Below, one piece after another: positions 29,030-44,740 of a stretch of DNA of 64,000 nt. The DNA is taken from positions 5,802,661-5,866,660 of the forward strand of contig OY759261.1 of NCBI GenBank assembly GCA_963662155.1. The letters are read 5' to 3'. The notes under the pieces were generated by a model that saw only the letters and a list, made by a program, of their open reading frames with translations, had not been told where the DNA came from and searched no databases. This DNA is from Lamellibrachia columna (Eukaryota; Annelida; Polychaeta; Sabellida; Siboglinidae). A program made the position numbers and the translations under genes. Position 1 is the stretch's first letter; every line of letters starts with the position of its first letter.

Positions 29030-29870
29030 TCAATTAGGTTATATTTTATTTCGAATACTTCATGGACATGCAGATACACAAATACGTTACGCTTTTAGTC
29101 ATAACATAAGACAACCCGGAAAAACGTGAGAAAAATGTAAGCATTATTTAGACCAGTCTTTGTTATGACTTTATGTCCATCCATCATATAACCAGATTTA
29201 CACACACAATATCGTTTATATATTAAATACAGAAAAGTAATCTACTATTCAGAACACGATGGACACATTGACGTCATTGGATTGTTTTGATGACACCGTT
29301 CATCAGTCAGCCTATCCTATTTTAACACTAGCATTCGTTAATAGGTAGTATCGCTGTCTTTACGTAGTTTTACGTTTCAACTACTTCGATTGATTTCGAC
29401 GTTTTCCGGTCATTTAGTTACACGTTCATTGGTTTGACTCGACAGTAACACAGACGTTGTTGAGGTAAGTACCTCGGTTTGTTAGCTCGTTTATTCAACG
29501 TAATCTATGACATTCTGGCTGAGTTACCTGGCGTTGGACGAGGAGGAAAGGTAGCCATGTTTTGTAACTAAAGCCGAGTATATGGATGTAAATGGTATGT
29601 AAATGCTACTTCTCAAGATGATTTCGACATCGGGCGCCAAACTAAGAAAGAGTCGTATTAATTGTTTTAGTTCCCAGTGAGTAAAAGCATCCATTGATAC
29701 AACTATGTGGTTGGTACGTGGGACAGGCAGCGCCTGCATAATCTAGCTAGCGGCGCCTCGTCAGCGCTTCACGCTGTGTTCACAAACTCATTGCTGGGGT
29801 ACAAACAAACTACAATAATTTTAAAAGCATTCATAATTACTACATACATCCAGCGACACCTTCACCTATC
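29030..29870. repeat. Diverged duplicated block, copy 2
   Basis: Second copy of the 27040-28690 block, same orientation, shorter by an internal segment. Shared sequence ends near the CATCCAGCGACA motif (CGCCCAGCGACA in copy 1). Confidence 0.7.
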
Positions 29871-30364
29871 CTATTCAGGCCCAGTACCACCTACGTATTC
29901 AGCTGGTGATGAGATCAGGCGACCGACGCCCACATCAATTATCCGCCTATTCAATCCAGCAGATTGACGCTATGGGTATTGTTGACTTTGTGCTATATAG
30001 GGCATATTTCTGTGACTATATTATTGGTTTCGGAACATTGTATTATAAGTGGCAATACGCCTTTCTGCTTGTGATGAATTTTCTAACATTGGTGTAGGTG
30101 TTAAGGCATTGAGAGGGAATAGCCTCAACGGTGAACGTTGAAGTAAACGTACTATTTTTTTATATGGTGTGAGTGGATTGACAACCTGATCTAGATTTAT
30201 TTCTTTTGCACCATGTCAATTAGTTTTTCATTAATTATGAATTTCATTATAAATATATTCATGTAATATAATATTAATTATAAACATATTCATGTTTATT
30301 TACCTTGGTGTTGTTTCTCATTTGTGGAAGTTTCTTGCACTCATAGGTTGAGCTTAAATTAAGT
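29871..30364. other. No recognised feature
   Basis: A+T-rich sequence with no domain or clear repeat. Confidence 0.4.
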
Positions 30365-31440
30365 ACGGCCCGACCCAGCTTGATCCATTTTGCGCGGACA
30401 TACACCGAAATCCGTGACATGACTATGTCAACAATTGATACCACTTGGAAGATCAGATACATCCGTTTTCAAACCAAGCTGAAGCTCAACAGAGTACTCG
30501 CTGTACCCATCCTCCTCTACAGAGTACTCGCTGTACCCATCCTCCTCTACAGAGTACTCGCTGTACCCATTCTCCTCTACAGAGTACTCGCTGTACCCAT
30601 CCTCCTCTACAGAGTACTCGCTGTACCCATCCTCCTCTACAGAGTACTCGCTGTACCCATCCTCATATACGAATGCGGGAGCTGGACTCTGACAACACAA
30701 ACAGCTTTAGGAAACTCCTCCGCACAAAACATATGAATATGTGAGACGACAAGTAGATACGACAAGTAGATACAACAAGTAGATACCATTGTTATTAAAC
30801 AAGAGCCCTTGTTTTGAACGGAGAAACGACGAAAGTGTTCCTGGATTGGCCACATCACCGGACACAACATCATTTCAAGGCACCACGAAGGGCAGGAGAA
30901 GACGGAACCGTCAGAGAAAGGCACTGAACTGGCTGGATAACATACAAACATGAACACATCCAAACCGGCCGACCGGGCGTAGCACAACAAAGGACTGGCA
31001 ATGCTGGCGCGGACTGTGTGTGAATGGAATGGCATCCCTACAACCGTCCTGGTGAAGGGATGAAGGTGAATGACGAGATGGCGCAGACTACGGGGGACAG
31101 ATTGCGACATTAATATGTCCCCACACTAGTAGATGCATAAGAACATTTAGACACACTACTTTGATTCGAATTGTTCTTTGGTTGTCGCATTAAGTGTAGA
31201 TGTGGTTGATTTTGTTTTCTTGAAATAACGGTTTTAAATGAACGACAATACGACTTTTAAAAGTGTAATGAAAACGAATATGTATGAACTATATACAGAA
31301 ACTCAATCTCTAACAAACGAATACTGCATATGTATTAATTGCACATAACATTATATATTTGATATTACTTACGTGCTAACTAATACTGTTACCCATAAGT
31401 CCAACAAGGTAAGTTCTACTTCGACTTCGGTTTCTACAAA
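30365..31440 (+). mobile_element. LINE 'element B' copy 2: 3' end, with a minisatellite grown inside the reverse-transcriptase C-terminus
   Basis: The + frame from 30380 reads MSTIDTTWKIRYIRFQTKLK, then six copies of VLAVPILLYR, then ECGSWTLT. In related LINEs this region is a single ILLYGCETWTL block, so the block itself has been amplified. Further blocks of the same protein follow in other frames: LLRTKHM, NGETTKV and a WRRLRGT end. The 3' region (31110-31440) aligns with the reverse complement of 2433-2832. It is inactive and 5'-truncated. Confidence 0.85.
30491..30670. repeat. 30-bp minisatellite, 6 copies, inside element B
   Basis: Unit AGAGTACTCGCTGTACCCAT followed by CCTCCTCTAC. It codes for ten residues of the LINE's conserved ILLY region. 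Confidence 0.97.
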
Positions 31441-32010
31441 CACTTCGTTGATAACATATATGTATTCTTTTCAACACGCCTTGTCAACACGCCTTGTCAA
31501 CATGCCTTGTCAACACGCCTTGTCAACACGCCTTGGGGACGGCGGCGAGTTTCACACAAGTTCGTATTTGTCGCTCTAGAAATCTTTCTGATGACGTCGG
31601 TTTGCTCTGTCTTTTTACTCGTTAGTACGACGGCGTTGATTGCCATGTCGTCAACGTTTTACTAAAATGAAAGTGCAATATATACATTAACTATACATGA
31701 ACGTTTAATTGGAAGGATCAACTTTGAAATCCCCGATCCGGCGTGTGTTGTGCATGGATATGATGAACACCGCAAATATGGAACAGTTTGGCTCAGTCCC
31801 AACAGTGAGTATCTATGGGAAAGGACTAAGATTACATGTCTTCGTATGAAACATGTTGCGTCACTACCTGGTAGCAAGACAAATTGGTGATTACGTACGT
31901 CCCTCCCTTTTGACCCACATTCCGAGGTGTTAAATGCGTCACTGGGGCTAATAAGGTTTCCCTCATACATCCGTATTGAATTAGACATAACATCGACTCA
32001 CGTTGTTATA
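31441..32010. other. No gene; short 13-bp repeat
   Basis: Contains about five copies of ACACGCCTTGTCA near 31477-31535; otherwise no recognised feature. Confidence 0.5.
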
Positions 32011-32255
32011 CATCTTCCACCACAGACTGGCGCTGAAGGCGTCAGCCACAAACATCGCCAACCACCGAGGAGTACAACACACTTCTTCTTGTACATCTTC
32101 CACCACAGACTGGCGCTGAAGGCGTCAGCCACAAACATCGCCAACCACCGAGGAGTACAACACACTTCTTCTTGTACATCTTCCACCACAGACTGGCGCT
32201 GAAGGCGTCAGCCACAAACATCGCCAACCACCGAGGAGTACAACACACTTTTTTT
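32011..32255. repeat. 83-bp tandem repeat, 3 copies
   Basis: Units start CATCTTCCACCACAGACTGG at 32011, 32094 and 32177, and end near ACAACACACTT. The copies are almost identical, so the amplification is recent. Confidence 0.95.
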
Positions 32256-32334
32256 CGTTTCAGAAAAAACTCTCTTTTGTTCTGTTTGTTGGCGCACTGT
32301 AAAATGAAGTATTATAAATATATAAACTTTGCCT

Positions 32335-32495
32335 TGTTTGGATGTTTAGTTATATTGCAAGATACTTAATGTCAGGCGTGCAATGTCAGGCGTGCAATGT
32401 CAGGCGTGCAATGCTAAACTTTTGTTTGGATGTTTAGTTATATTGCAAGATACTTAATGTCAGGCGTGCAATGTCAGGCGTGCAATGCTAAACTT
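32335..32495. repeat. Local duplication with embedded 14-bp repeat
   Basis: A segment beginning TTTGGATGTTTAGTTATATT and ending GCTAAACTTTTG occurs twice in tandem. The first copy carries three and the second two copies of AATGTCAGGCGTGC. Confidence 0.93.
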
Positions 32496-34920
32496 TTGTT
32501 GCGCATCGTGTGTAGTCGACTTTAATATGGATCAGACGTGCAAAGTATGCAGGTGGACAACTTAAGAGCCGATTCGAAGGTTCGATCGCAGCAACAAATG
32601 TTCTGTAATATGCACAATCGCGAAACAAAAGTTTAGTATTGTACGCCTGGCATTGACCGGCGAAAACAATTGTTGTCGCTCTTAAGAAATTGAGTCGCCC
32701 AACCAATGCTGAAAAAATGTGCGCTGGTCTATGACGCGACGTCGCCCAGAGTTGGGCAATGTAAACTGGCCCGCAACTCAGCATAACTCAATCGAAGCAA
32801 CGGGAGGAAAACACCTCTTGGTGCATGTTGGGTTCATACCAAACTAAAACACCAGGGAGCGCGCGCGTACAGTTCATACTGGAAATTAACGGTAGGATCG
32901 CGTCGGCACGCACGCGAGTTGCAGCAACTTTTGTTACGTAATGTCGCTGTCCAGTCGCATCTATTCGAAGCTTGTGAGCTGGCTCAGTCGCACAAACACG
33001 CTAGCGATACATTTATTGATAGTCGTACAAACTCACAATAACACATATTCGACAGTCTATGTTGGGCTATATAATTATTATACGATTGATAAAAAAATTA
33101 AACAAATGCTTATCTTTGACACAAATTGTCAAAGATAAGCTACAGTAATCGTTGTTTCTTCTGACGACGTGGCGTTCGCATTGTCGCATGTTTTGGTGTA
33201 AGTCACAAATTGTTTGTATACATGATAGCAACTATAATGTTATCAATAGCATGGATATGAGTCTACATACATGTATGCATGTATGTATTATCAATAAAAG
33301 TGACAAGTTCGAAGAAATTATAATGTATTATTAATAACATGGGCAAGAGTTAATTTGTATTCATGCTAATGTATTATCGATTACATGGACGTAGTTAATT
33401 TGCATACATGATAATGTAGGCCCTATTATTCATATTCATGAGATAGTTTGTATACAAGTTAATTCATTATCAATAACATGGCCACAAGATTCTATATTCG
33501 CTAAAAGAGAGTTTTGTAAATAACGTTTTATGTAACCGTTTGTAACGTAATTCGTTTTAAACATAATAATATCAGAACGCGGAGAGTATCACAAATATAT
33601 CAAGCATAGAAACGTGTCTGTTTAATCACGTTGTTTAAATTATGCGACGGAAGGCGACTTGCAATACTTTGGAGATAACGTTGGAAGCTACGTCTCGCCA
33701 CGCGCGTCGTTTCGTGAGTTCGACGATACGATTATACGACCTCGTAGTTGGTTGACGTATTCGCCGTCTTAGCAAATCATAACTGGATTAAAATAATAAA
33801 GTTTACGGGAATAATTTATGTTCATAACATACTACCTAATACGTATGTGACGTTAATTTGTAATTTGTCAAAGTTTTAAGCTCTCTCCGCTCTCTCCGTC
33901 TCTCTTTGCATTATGTCCTAGTCTACGATGACATCCATGTCTTTGATAAGTTTCGTCTAAATTACGTACTCTTTTAATCTTGTCGCAAACACGTATACCC
34001 TCAAATATATTTATACGCCTATCGGTCTTTCGTTAATGTCACCAATAAAATAAATCTTCGAAGCCGCCTCATACAACATCAGCTGACTGCCAAAAGTGCA
34101 ACATGTCGAACGTTCCTACCCTGCTGCAGTCGTAATGTTGTAATACTTCCGGAAGCCTAACTGTGGCCTGGCTTCCCCCAACAATTGGTATATGGAGAGG
34201 GATTGTCAGGTGGTAAGTGTAGAGAATGAGAGACGCGACATTGAGAGAGACGACAATGAGAGGCAGAGTATGCATACAAAGAAAGGCAATTAGGTATGTG
34301 GGGATGAATTGCAACAAAAACGAAACATTCATTAAAACGACAACACACCGCTTATATCAGCGGGGACCACATCTGCAAGCTAAGCGTAGCAGTGACGTCA
34401 TCATGTGATGACGCGGTGTATTGGGGCACCGTTTGCACAATATAGCAAATAATTATATAATGTTGTCATGACACAACTGAAATTACCATTTGGTGAATCA
34501 GAACATGTAGGACAATTATGTGTAACCATCATAGATGTCAATATTCATTCAAATGTAAGAGCGAACAAAACCCACGTGTTTAGCGGTTTTCGTAGGTTTT
34601 AAACCTGTAGTTTTTCGTGTCGCCATTTTGACGAACTGTTCTCGTTCGCGATGAATGCAGGCGCGAGAAAAGTTATATCAATAGAAACCCTCCTAAAAAG
34701 TTCTCCATTATAATAGAAAAAATGAGAGAATTTGTCCAAAAAGCGGGACAGCTGGACTGGTAGCCAAAAACATTAAGAAAAAGCTGGGTAATAAATGACG
34801 TGGAGTTGATGGAATACGAAAAAACTGCTTACGGCAAAGTTTTACAGTAAGTGAAAAGTAAATAAGCATGATAATATTGCCCGATACATGTTTACAACTA
34901 TTGTTGTAATGCCTACCAAC
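32496..34920. other. No recognised gene; one perfect hairpin
   Basis: Unique sequence with frames up to 98 codons and no recognisable domain. It includes the inverted repeat at 33108-33140. Confidence 0.4.
33108..33140. repeat. Perfect inverted repeat, 14-bp arms, 5-bp loop
   Basis: GCTTATCTTTGACA (33108-33121) and its exact reverse complement (33127-33140) flank CAAAT. Function unknown; no transposon identified around it. Confidence 0.95.
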
Positions 34921-34924
34921 GGGA

Positions 34925-35210
34925 GGTGCACGCTCCGACGGGCCAGGGTGCTCCAACGGACCTCCAGCAAGCGATGAACGCTCCGACGGGCCAGGGTGCT
35001 CCAACGGACCTCCAGCAAGCGGTGAACGCTCCGACGGGCCAGGGTTCTCCAACGGACCTCCAGCAAGCGGTGCACGCTCCGACGGGCCAGGGTGCTCCAA
35101 CGGACCTCTAGCAAGCGGTGAACGCTCCGGCGGGCCAGGGTTCTCCAACGGACCTCCAGCGGGCGGTGCACGCTCCGGCGAGCCAGGCTGCTCCAATGGA
35201 CCTCCAACTG
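34925..35210. repeat. 48-bp G+C-rich minisatellite, 6 copies
   Basis: Units combine GCTCCGACGGGCCAGGG, TGCTCCAACGGACCTCCAGC and AAGCGGTGAAC. The 183-codon minus frame through it is Pro/Gly-rich repeat, with no supporting gene structure. Confidence 0.93.
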
Positions 35211-35548
35211 CAACTAGAGTTCTTACGTGTAATGCATGATCAAATATCATATTTTGCAAATGTTACTAGTGATATAGCACGATTGTTGCAATAAAATAAC
35301 GAATCGTAGCCCACTTGGTCCTTTAAGATATTGTTACAGGAATTGTTATGTTCTGGTATACCGGGTTCGGGATGATACTCTTGTGTCCTGGGTCTTTTAC
35401 CGTGATGACGTGGAGGTGCAAGGCCTTTCTTAGTTGGTGGAGCGATTTGTCTGGTTAATTCCGATAACGAATATCATACCGCTCCTGCATAATTTGGTGA
35501 CAGAAGCAGGATTTCAGTGAGTGGACTGCGTATTTGGAACTGTGACCA

Positions 35549-36660
35549 TGCCGAGACGTGCCGCTCCCCGCAAGTCGCAGCAAAGAGAGCCATCAACACC
35601 GTCAGAAGCGGCAGTAATACTCACTGACATGCAGGCGTTCACCAACATGTTACAACAGCCGCAACTACAGCAGCGGCAGGAGAGACAAGAAAAAACTGCA
35701 ACAGCAGCAACAGCAGTTACAACAGCAACAACTAGAGGCTCTTCAAGCATTACACGTGGCAGTGACGGCCAAAATTGACCAGCTCAAGCTGGAAGAGAAG
35801 ACATCACAGCTCGCGGTTCAGGCGTCCCAGCTGGAGAGACGGCTCCAAAATGTGGAGGTTGACGTGAGTGAGTCACCCCTACACCGATAGATCGGTCTTC
35901 TCTGCGTTGGTACAATTGTCAGTTCGACGGCAAGACGACTTAATAGAGCTACCACGCAGAGTTTGAAATGGTAGCGGAGCTTAAAGACTGGAATGTAATT
36001 GAGAAAGCTGCTTTCTTAGCCACCAGTTTGGAAGGTTCAGAAGCCAATGTGCTTGATGGCATGGAGCACGAAGCGATACAGCTACTGCTCCCTTGTAACA
36101 GCTGCATAGACAATGTTTGGAACGACAGGGCAGCGGGAACTGAGTCGCGTGAAGTTCCATAGACGTCGGAGGCGCAAGGGTGAGCCTTCTTCTCAACTGG
36201 CTGAGGACGTAGAGCGTCTGTCTCGTCTTGTGTATAGGGAAGTTCCATCAAGCCTGCAAGACGAGCAATCCACATAACAGGTTCATAGACGCTTTAAACG
36301 ATTACGACCTACGTATCCGCTTTATGCAGACTAGGCCAACCAGCTTGCACGAAGCTCCGCGCCTCGCAATGGAGCTTGAGTCATACAACATGGCTGTGCG
36401 GCAAAGCCCAAGCATACGAGCCGTGACAGTGACTGATCATTCCACGTGAAACGAGAAGGCGCCGGAGTACGAATAGCTGAAAGAGACACTACTTGTCGTG
36501 GCCGAAGGAGCGCAGAAGTTGCTTCTGGAAAAGCGGGCGGCGCCACTCAAGGATGATCGGCTAGACGTACGTAATGCCGTAAAATGCTGGAATTGCAGCA
36601 AAGTAGGCCATTTTAGGCAAACCTGTGGTCAGTCGCCGAGACAGACCGAGTGGGCATCGA
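35549..36660 (+). pseudogene. Decayed retroelement Gag-like gene with a CCHC zinc knuckle
   Basis: Starts MPRRAAPRKSQQREPSTPSE, then a Gln-rich stretch, QLERRLQNVEVDVS, a capsid-like part in shifting frames (VKFHRRRRRKGEPSSQLAED, VERLSRLVYREVPSSLQDE, RFIDALNDYDLRIRFMQTRP) and finally CWNCSKVGHFRQTC, a C-x2-C-x4-H-x4-C zinc knuckle. This resembles Gag of Ty3/gypsy-type LTR retrotransposons in invertebrates. Several frameshifts and stops break it, and no protease, integrase or LTR is seen nearby. It ends abruptly near 36690, where LINE sequence begins. Confidence 0.7.
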
Positions 36661-36694
36661 CGTCATCGCGATATCCGGGAAACGCCCTGAGTGG

Positions 36695-37390
36695 CCATAC
36701 CATTATTAGTCATATAATGCTGAAGACATTGCACTGCTTGCTCCGTCAACTAAGGGGATGCAAAGATTGTTAGATGTTTCTTATACTTAAGCACGTGACA
36801 CTGACAACGATATCCTCTTTAATAGAGAAATGTATCAGATCATGTTCTTTGATTGGTATTAAGCTTGGTGATGCAGTATTTAATGTAATTATGAATATCT
36901 CGGACATATAATTTGTGATAATCTGTTGGATGAAAATTATATAAAATACAAATAATTTTTTTATAGATGAGATGTTATATTGTTTCTAATCAGGCAATTC
37001 TACATATGTACATCGAATGTGGAGAACAAGATCTTTGCAGCTTAAATATATTGCAGTAAATGCTACACAGTGTATTTTTTTTCATTGTGGGCAAATTATA
37101 GAAAAGCCCGTTGTGCAGCTTTTTACTGTTTCTTATTACATTGCATTTAGCATTTTTCAGAGCCTATCTAGATGAAATGTTTTTATGCAGGATATCTGTA
37201 TCCTCGAACAACTTTGTGCAAAGTATTTGAAATAGGTTTGTGTACAGCTCATTTGCACTGTGCATGAAATGGGTACTTGCAGTTTATACACTATTGTAAT
37301 CTAGTACGCGTGTAGTATTACTACATTTTTTATTGTTATGTGACATGATGTATATTGCTGTACTATTTGTTGTATGAAATAAATGACTTA
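36695..37390 (+). mobile_element. Decayed LINE reverse-transcriptase fragment
   Basis: Directly after the Gag remnant the + strand reads (with a stop or frameshifts) YNAEDIALLAPSTKGMQRLL, then DILFNRE and MFFD, then GDAVFNVIMNIS. This corresponds to the YADD-containing palm block and following region of LINE-type reverse transcriptases (YADDIxLLAPS...LL...DIxFN..K). The catalytic YADD is degraded to YNAED. Later sequence matches only in short pieces, and an AATAAA lies near 37379. Confidence 0.6.
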
Positions 37391-37830
37391 TTGAAGTGAT
37401 TGAAAATAATATAACTCTTAAATATTTCATAATTTCCCTTATATTTCAATTGGTGGTACTAGAAGCATGAATTAACTTGTGCTCAATTTGTTTTTGAATG
37501 CTTTTTGTGTCCTAAAAAATTGGTGAGAAGTTGGCCCTCAAAATAGGTGGGAGATGGGATGTTGATACCCCACCACACCCCTCCTGACCACCTTAAGAAA
37601 AGTTAAATTGGATTGTGTAGACCTGTAGCATTCATGCATACCAGGTATTTGGAATAAAACAGATTTTTATTGAAAGAACAAACAATAGCATTTTTACTTA
37701 GATGATTAATTAAAACAACTGTAGCACTATTAATGTCATCGTGGGTATTCATTTGTTAAATCATAACAGTAAAATGTGAATAACAAAGCCATGGTGGTTT
37801 ACAAGCTCAGTAACCTGGGCTCATAGCCTA
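37391..37830. other. No recognised feature
   Basis: A+T-rich unique sequence. Confidence 0.4.
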
Positions 37831-41490
<3,660 letters not shown>

Positions 41491-43980
41491 AAGATTATGT
41501 GTGTTTAGATATACGGTTTGGGCTAGGGTTACGGCTAGATAATCCTAGCTGATTGATTGAGCTAACTTTTTCAGTAAAAAAAAGTCTGATGAATAGTAGT
41601 TTTGGAGATGTCACGGGCCTGGGCATGTGTGTGCGTGCGCGCGCGCACCGAGCCAATTAGTTGGTGCAAACAACAATGACAACAGAAGAGGCAACAAAAC
41701 AACTCGAATGAGTGTGGCTGTTACATATGTTTGCGAATATGCCAAATGTAAGCAAACTATTTGATATTTTATTCTAAATATATTATTAATTTAAATTACT
41801 AACAGGGTATTACACTTTTTATCCTTTTTCGACAAACTGCAACGAATGATATGTACTGTATAAAACATTAAAATGTGTGTGTTTGTTGAATAAAATCATT
41901 CATTCATATTTATACAAGGTTAAAGGTCAATTGTGTGCAAGTTGAAAACGAGCATTTGCTCAAGTTGTTCTAATTTTAACCCGAAACAAACATTGAGTAA
42001 TTTTAGCTGGATCTGTTCCCTTTGAACGGAACATTGTATTTACATTAATCACATCCTGTGTGTGTTTGATTTTAGGACAATATCCGGTCCTGGGACTTGA
42101 AGTTGGCAGTGAAGGTGTTCTCTCATCGACACCACGGCAGGAAGTGTTCCTGCCCCGAGGTGAACTGTCTACGCATCCCGCACCCTCTATCACACCATAT
42201 TTTTCTGACACAACTATGTATTTACATGAACGTATTTATTACACACATTGTTGTATAAATTCAAATGTTCTTAAACACTTCACAACTACATGAATAGATC
42301 ATAACATTAAAATTATTGTTCACCGTCACGACTGCAGGGCACGCAACAAACAAAGCTAATAACATAGTATCACACTACAAACTTACCTTTCTCACTATAC
42401 CATAAATACTGGTCCTACTGGAGCTTCTGTCTTTTAAAATAATTGTATAAATTAAGTGTGGTTTTCGGCATATCAACATATAAACAGTGCAAACACTGCT
42501 GGTGATTTTGATTTGTTTAGTTAGAAGATTGTTCTGTCTAGCATAATATGCATTTCATTTTAAACAATATGGTTTTAACAATCTAATTTGTTGGGTAGTT
42601 GTGTAACCATTGCAATGAGTCAAGCATGCTTTTCTATGTCACATGAAAGTCAATACCGACTAAAGATATGCCCGTTTTATGTTTAATTAATGCACGTATA
42701 TAAACATTATGTATGAGAGAATAGTGTTAAAGTAGTAATCAGATTAAGTATAATGGTAACCACCACACTTAAGACAAATTCCCTAATTACTAATTTTGAA
42801 TCCTGTGTCATTCCATGGTAAATCAATCAATGGTCAAAATAATGTCTCATAATTTGCTTAAGTTTTAACCAAATAATAAGTAGCTATTCCTTACCACTTA
42901 TGCAAACAACTAACCATTTACATGCAAATTATGTCAGCAATGTCCTGTAAAGTAAACAGCGGGTAAGCGCCCCCATTTTTTAAAATCTGTTTTCAGGTGC
43001 TTCTAACATGAGAAGTTTACAATCTACGGGGTGCACGAAAATGGAAAATAATTTCTTTTTCAAGAAGGATTTCAGCACTCAGTATTTCATTGTTGTATTA
43101 CCATATACAATGTCCAGCTTGCTACCAGTCATTGTCATGGTCAATGGTAATAACCTGTTAGTTTAGTAGGATTGTAGCTGCTAAACTTTCAGAATAATTC
43201 GGCCTCAATTTTTGTTTAACGAATTTGTGGGAAAAGTCGTACGACCACCATTTTTAACTGTGCATTATCCTTTATTAGGTAAACAACATATTAAAATGTC
43301 AGGATGGTGTTCCGCCACACTTATGTTTAGTATTGTTTGCCAATCTGGGAGGAATTTAGGAGAAAACGCTATTGGGCAGTGACTTTCCGCTGTAATATAA
43401 ATTAAATGAGAGAACTCCTGAAAATAGATAAAAGTAACGGTTGCGTTTTAGGGGACTGTTCACATTACAGGACGTTACAGACACAATTTGCATGTAAATA
43501 TTTATTTCTTTTGCAGAAGTGCTCATACATATATACTTATTCATTGGTTAAAATCTTAGCAAATTCTGAAGTTTACATCAACTTTCGAAATTTCCTGAAA
43601 ATTAGTTGTTTTGACACGGAATGACCCACCTCACTGCCAATGTGCTCGGTATTATATTAAAATGCACTAATATAAAACCTTTTTTCGCGCTATGTAGGTA
43701 TTGCAATACAAGATGTACATATATCTAATATCGGGCCTACTTGTAATGACAACATCTATAAGTTAAACGTTTAGTGCATTACTAGAATCAAGCTTGATTT
43801 ATCATGACCATAGCGCTTGGGGCCCGATGCAAACTTAGCAAAGTGCCAGAAGCATGGATGGAGCGTTGTGCCCCTCCATTCGTTATATAATGAGGTTAAT
43901 ATACAACTTTCATTACTTATTATCACCAGCAGAACGTTAAGTAGATTTGCTAAGTATTAACAATTAATAGCAACAAGCTT
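41491..43980. other. No recognised gene
   Basis: A+T-rich unique sequence; frames are short. A segment at 42070-42200 is more G+C-rich and follows a TTTTAG that could be an acceptor, but I recognise no domain. Confidence 0.4.
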
Positions 43981-43994
43981 CCCAGCCGGCATAC

Positions 43995-44720
43995 AACGTC
44001 GGTATGACGTTGATTATTAGTTGTATATACGTTGCGACGTCGAACAACATAAATGCAACGTTTTCTCAGCGTCTGGTCATCGACGTCACAACGACGTGGA
44101 AATTTGATGTCGCCACAACGGTGAAATCAAGTCGACAACCAAACCCAACGTCTTCACAACGTCTGGTTATCAACGTTATAAGGACGTGGAAATTTGACAT
44201 CCATGCAACGTTGTAATCACATCGACAGTTCAACCAACTAGTTTCATCTATAAATACAACGTTTTTACCACGTCTGGTCATCGACGTGATAACGACGTAG
44301 ATATATATGACGTTGGCACAACGTTGAAATCACGTCGACAACCCAACTCAACGTCTTCACAACGTCTGGTTATCAACGTTATAAGGACGTGGAAATTTGA
44401 CATCCATGCAATGTTGTAATCATATCGACAGTTCAACCAATTAGTTTCATCTATAAATACAACGTTTTTAATCACGTCTGGTCATCGACGTGATAATGAC
44501 GTAGATATATATGACGTTGGCACAACGTTGCAATCACGTCGACAGCCCAACCAACTAGGTACATACATATAAATATGGCGTTTTACAATGTCTGATCATC
44601 AACGTTATAACGACGTGGATATATGTGACGTTGGCACAACGTTGAAATAACGTCGACAACGCAATTATAAGGTCATCGCCATTATAAGGACTTGGACATT
44701 TGACGTTCATACAATGTTGC
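43995..44720. repeat. Left ACGT-rich arm: imperfect units around GACGT/AACGTT
   Basis: About 240-bp blocks recur, for example AACGTCTGGTTATCAACGTT near 44160 and again near 44360, and GACGTAGATATATATGACGT near 44294 and again near 44499. Units carry CATCGACGTGATAACGACGT and AACCAACTAGTTTCATC. Confidence 0.85.
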
Positions 44721-44740
44721 AATTTTTTATTTGTTCAAGC

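Noticed and set aside
32488..32784. 98-codon minus frame as a gene
   Set aside because: No recognisable domain, no splice partners, no signal sequence.
34708..35259. 183-codon Pro/Gly-rich frame as a collagen-like or mucin-like gene
   Set aside because: It is the 48-bp minisatellite plus flanks; no G-x-y periodicity and no gene structure.
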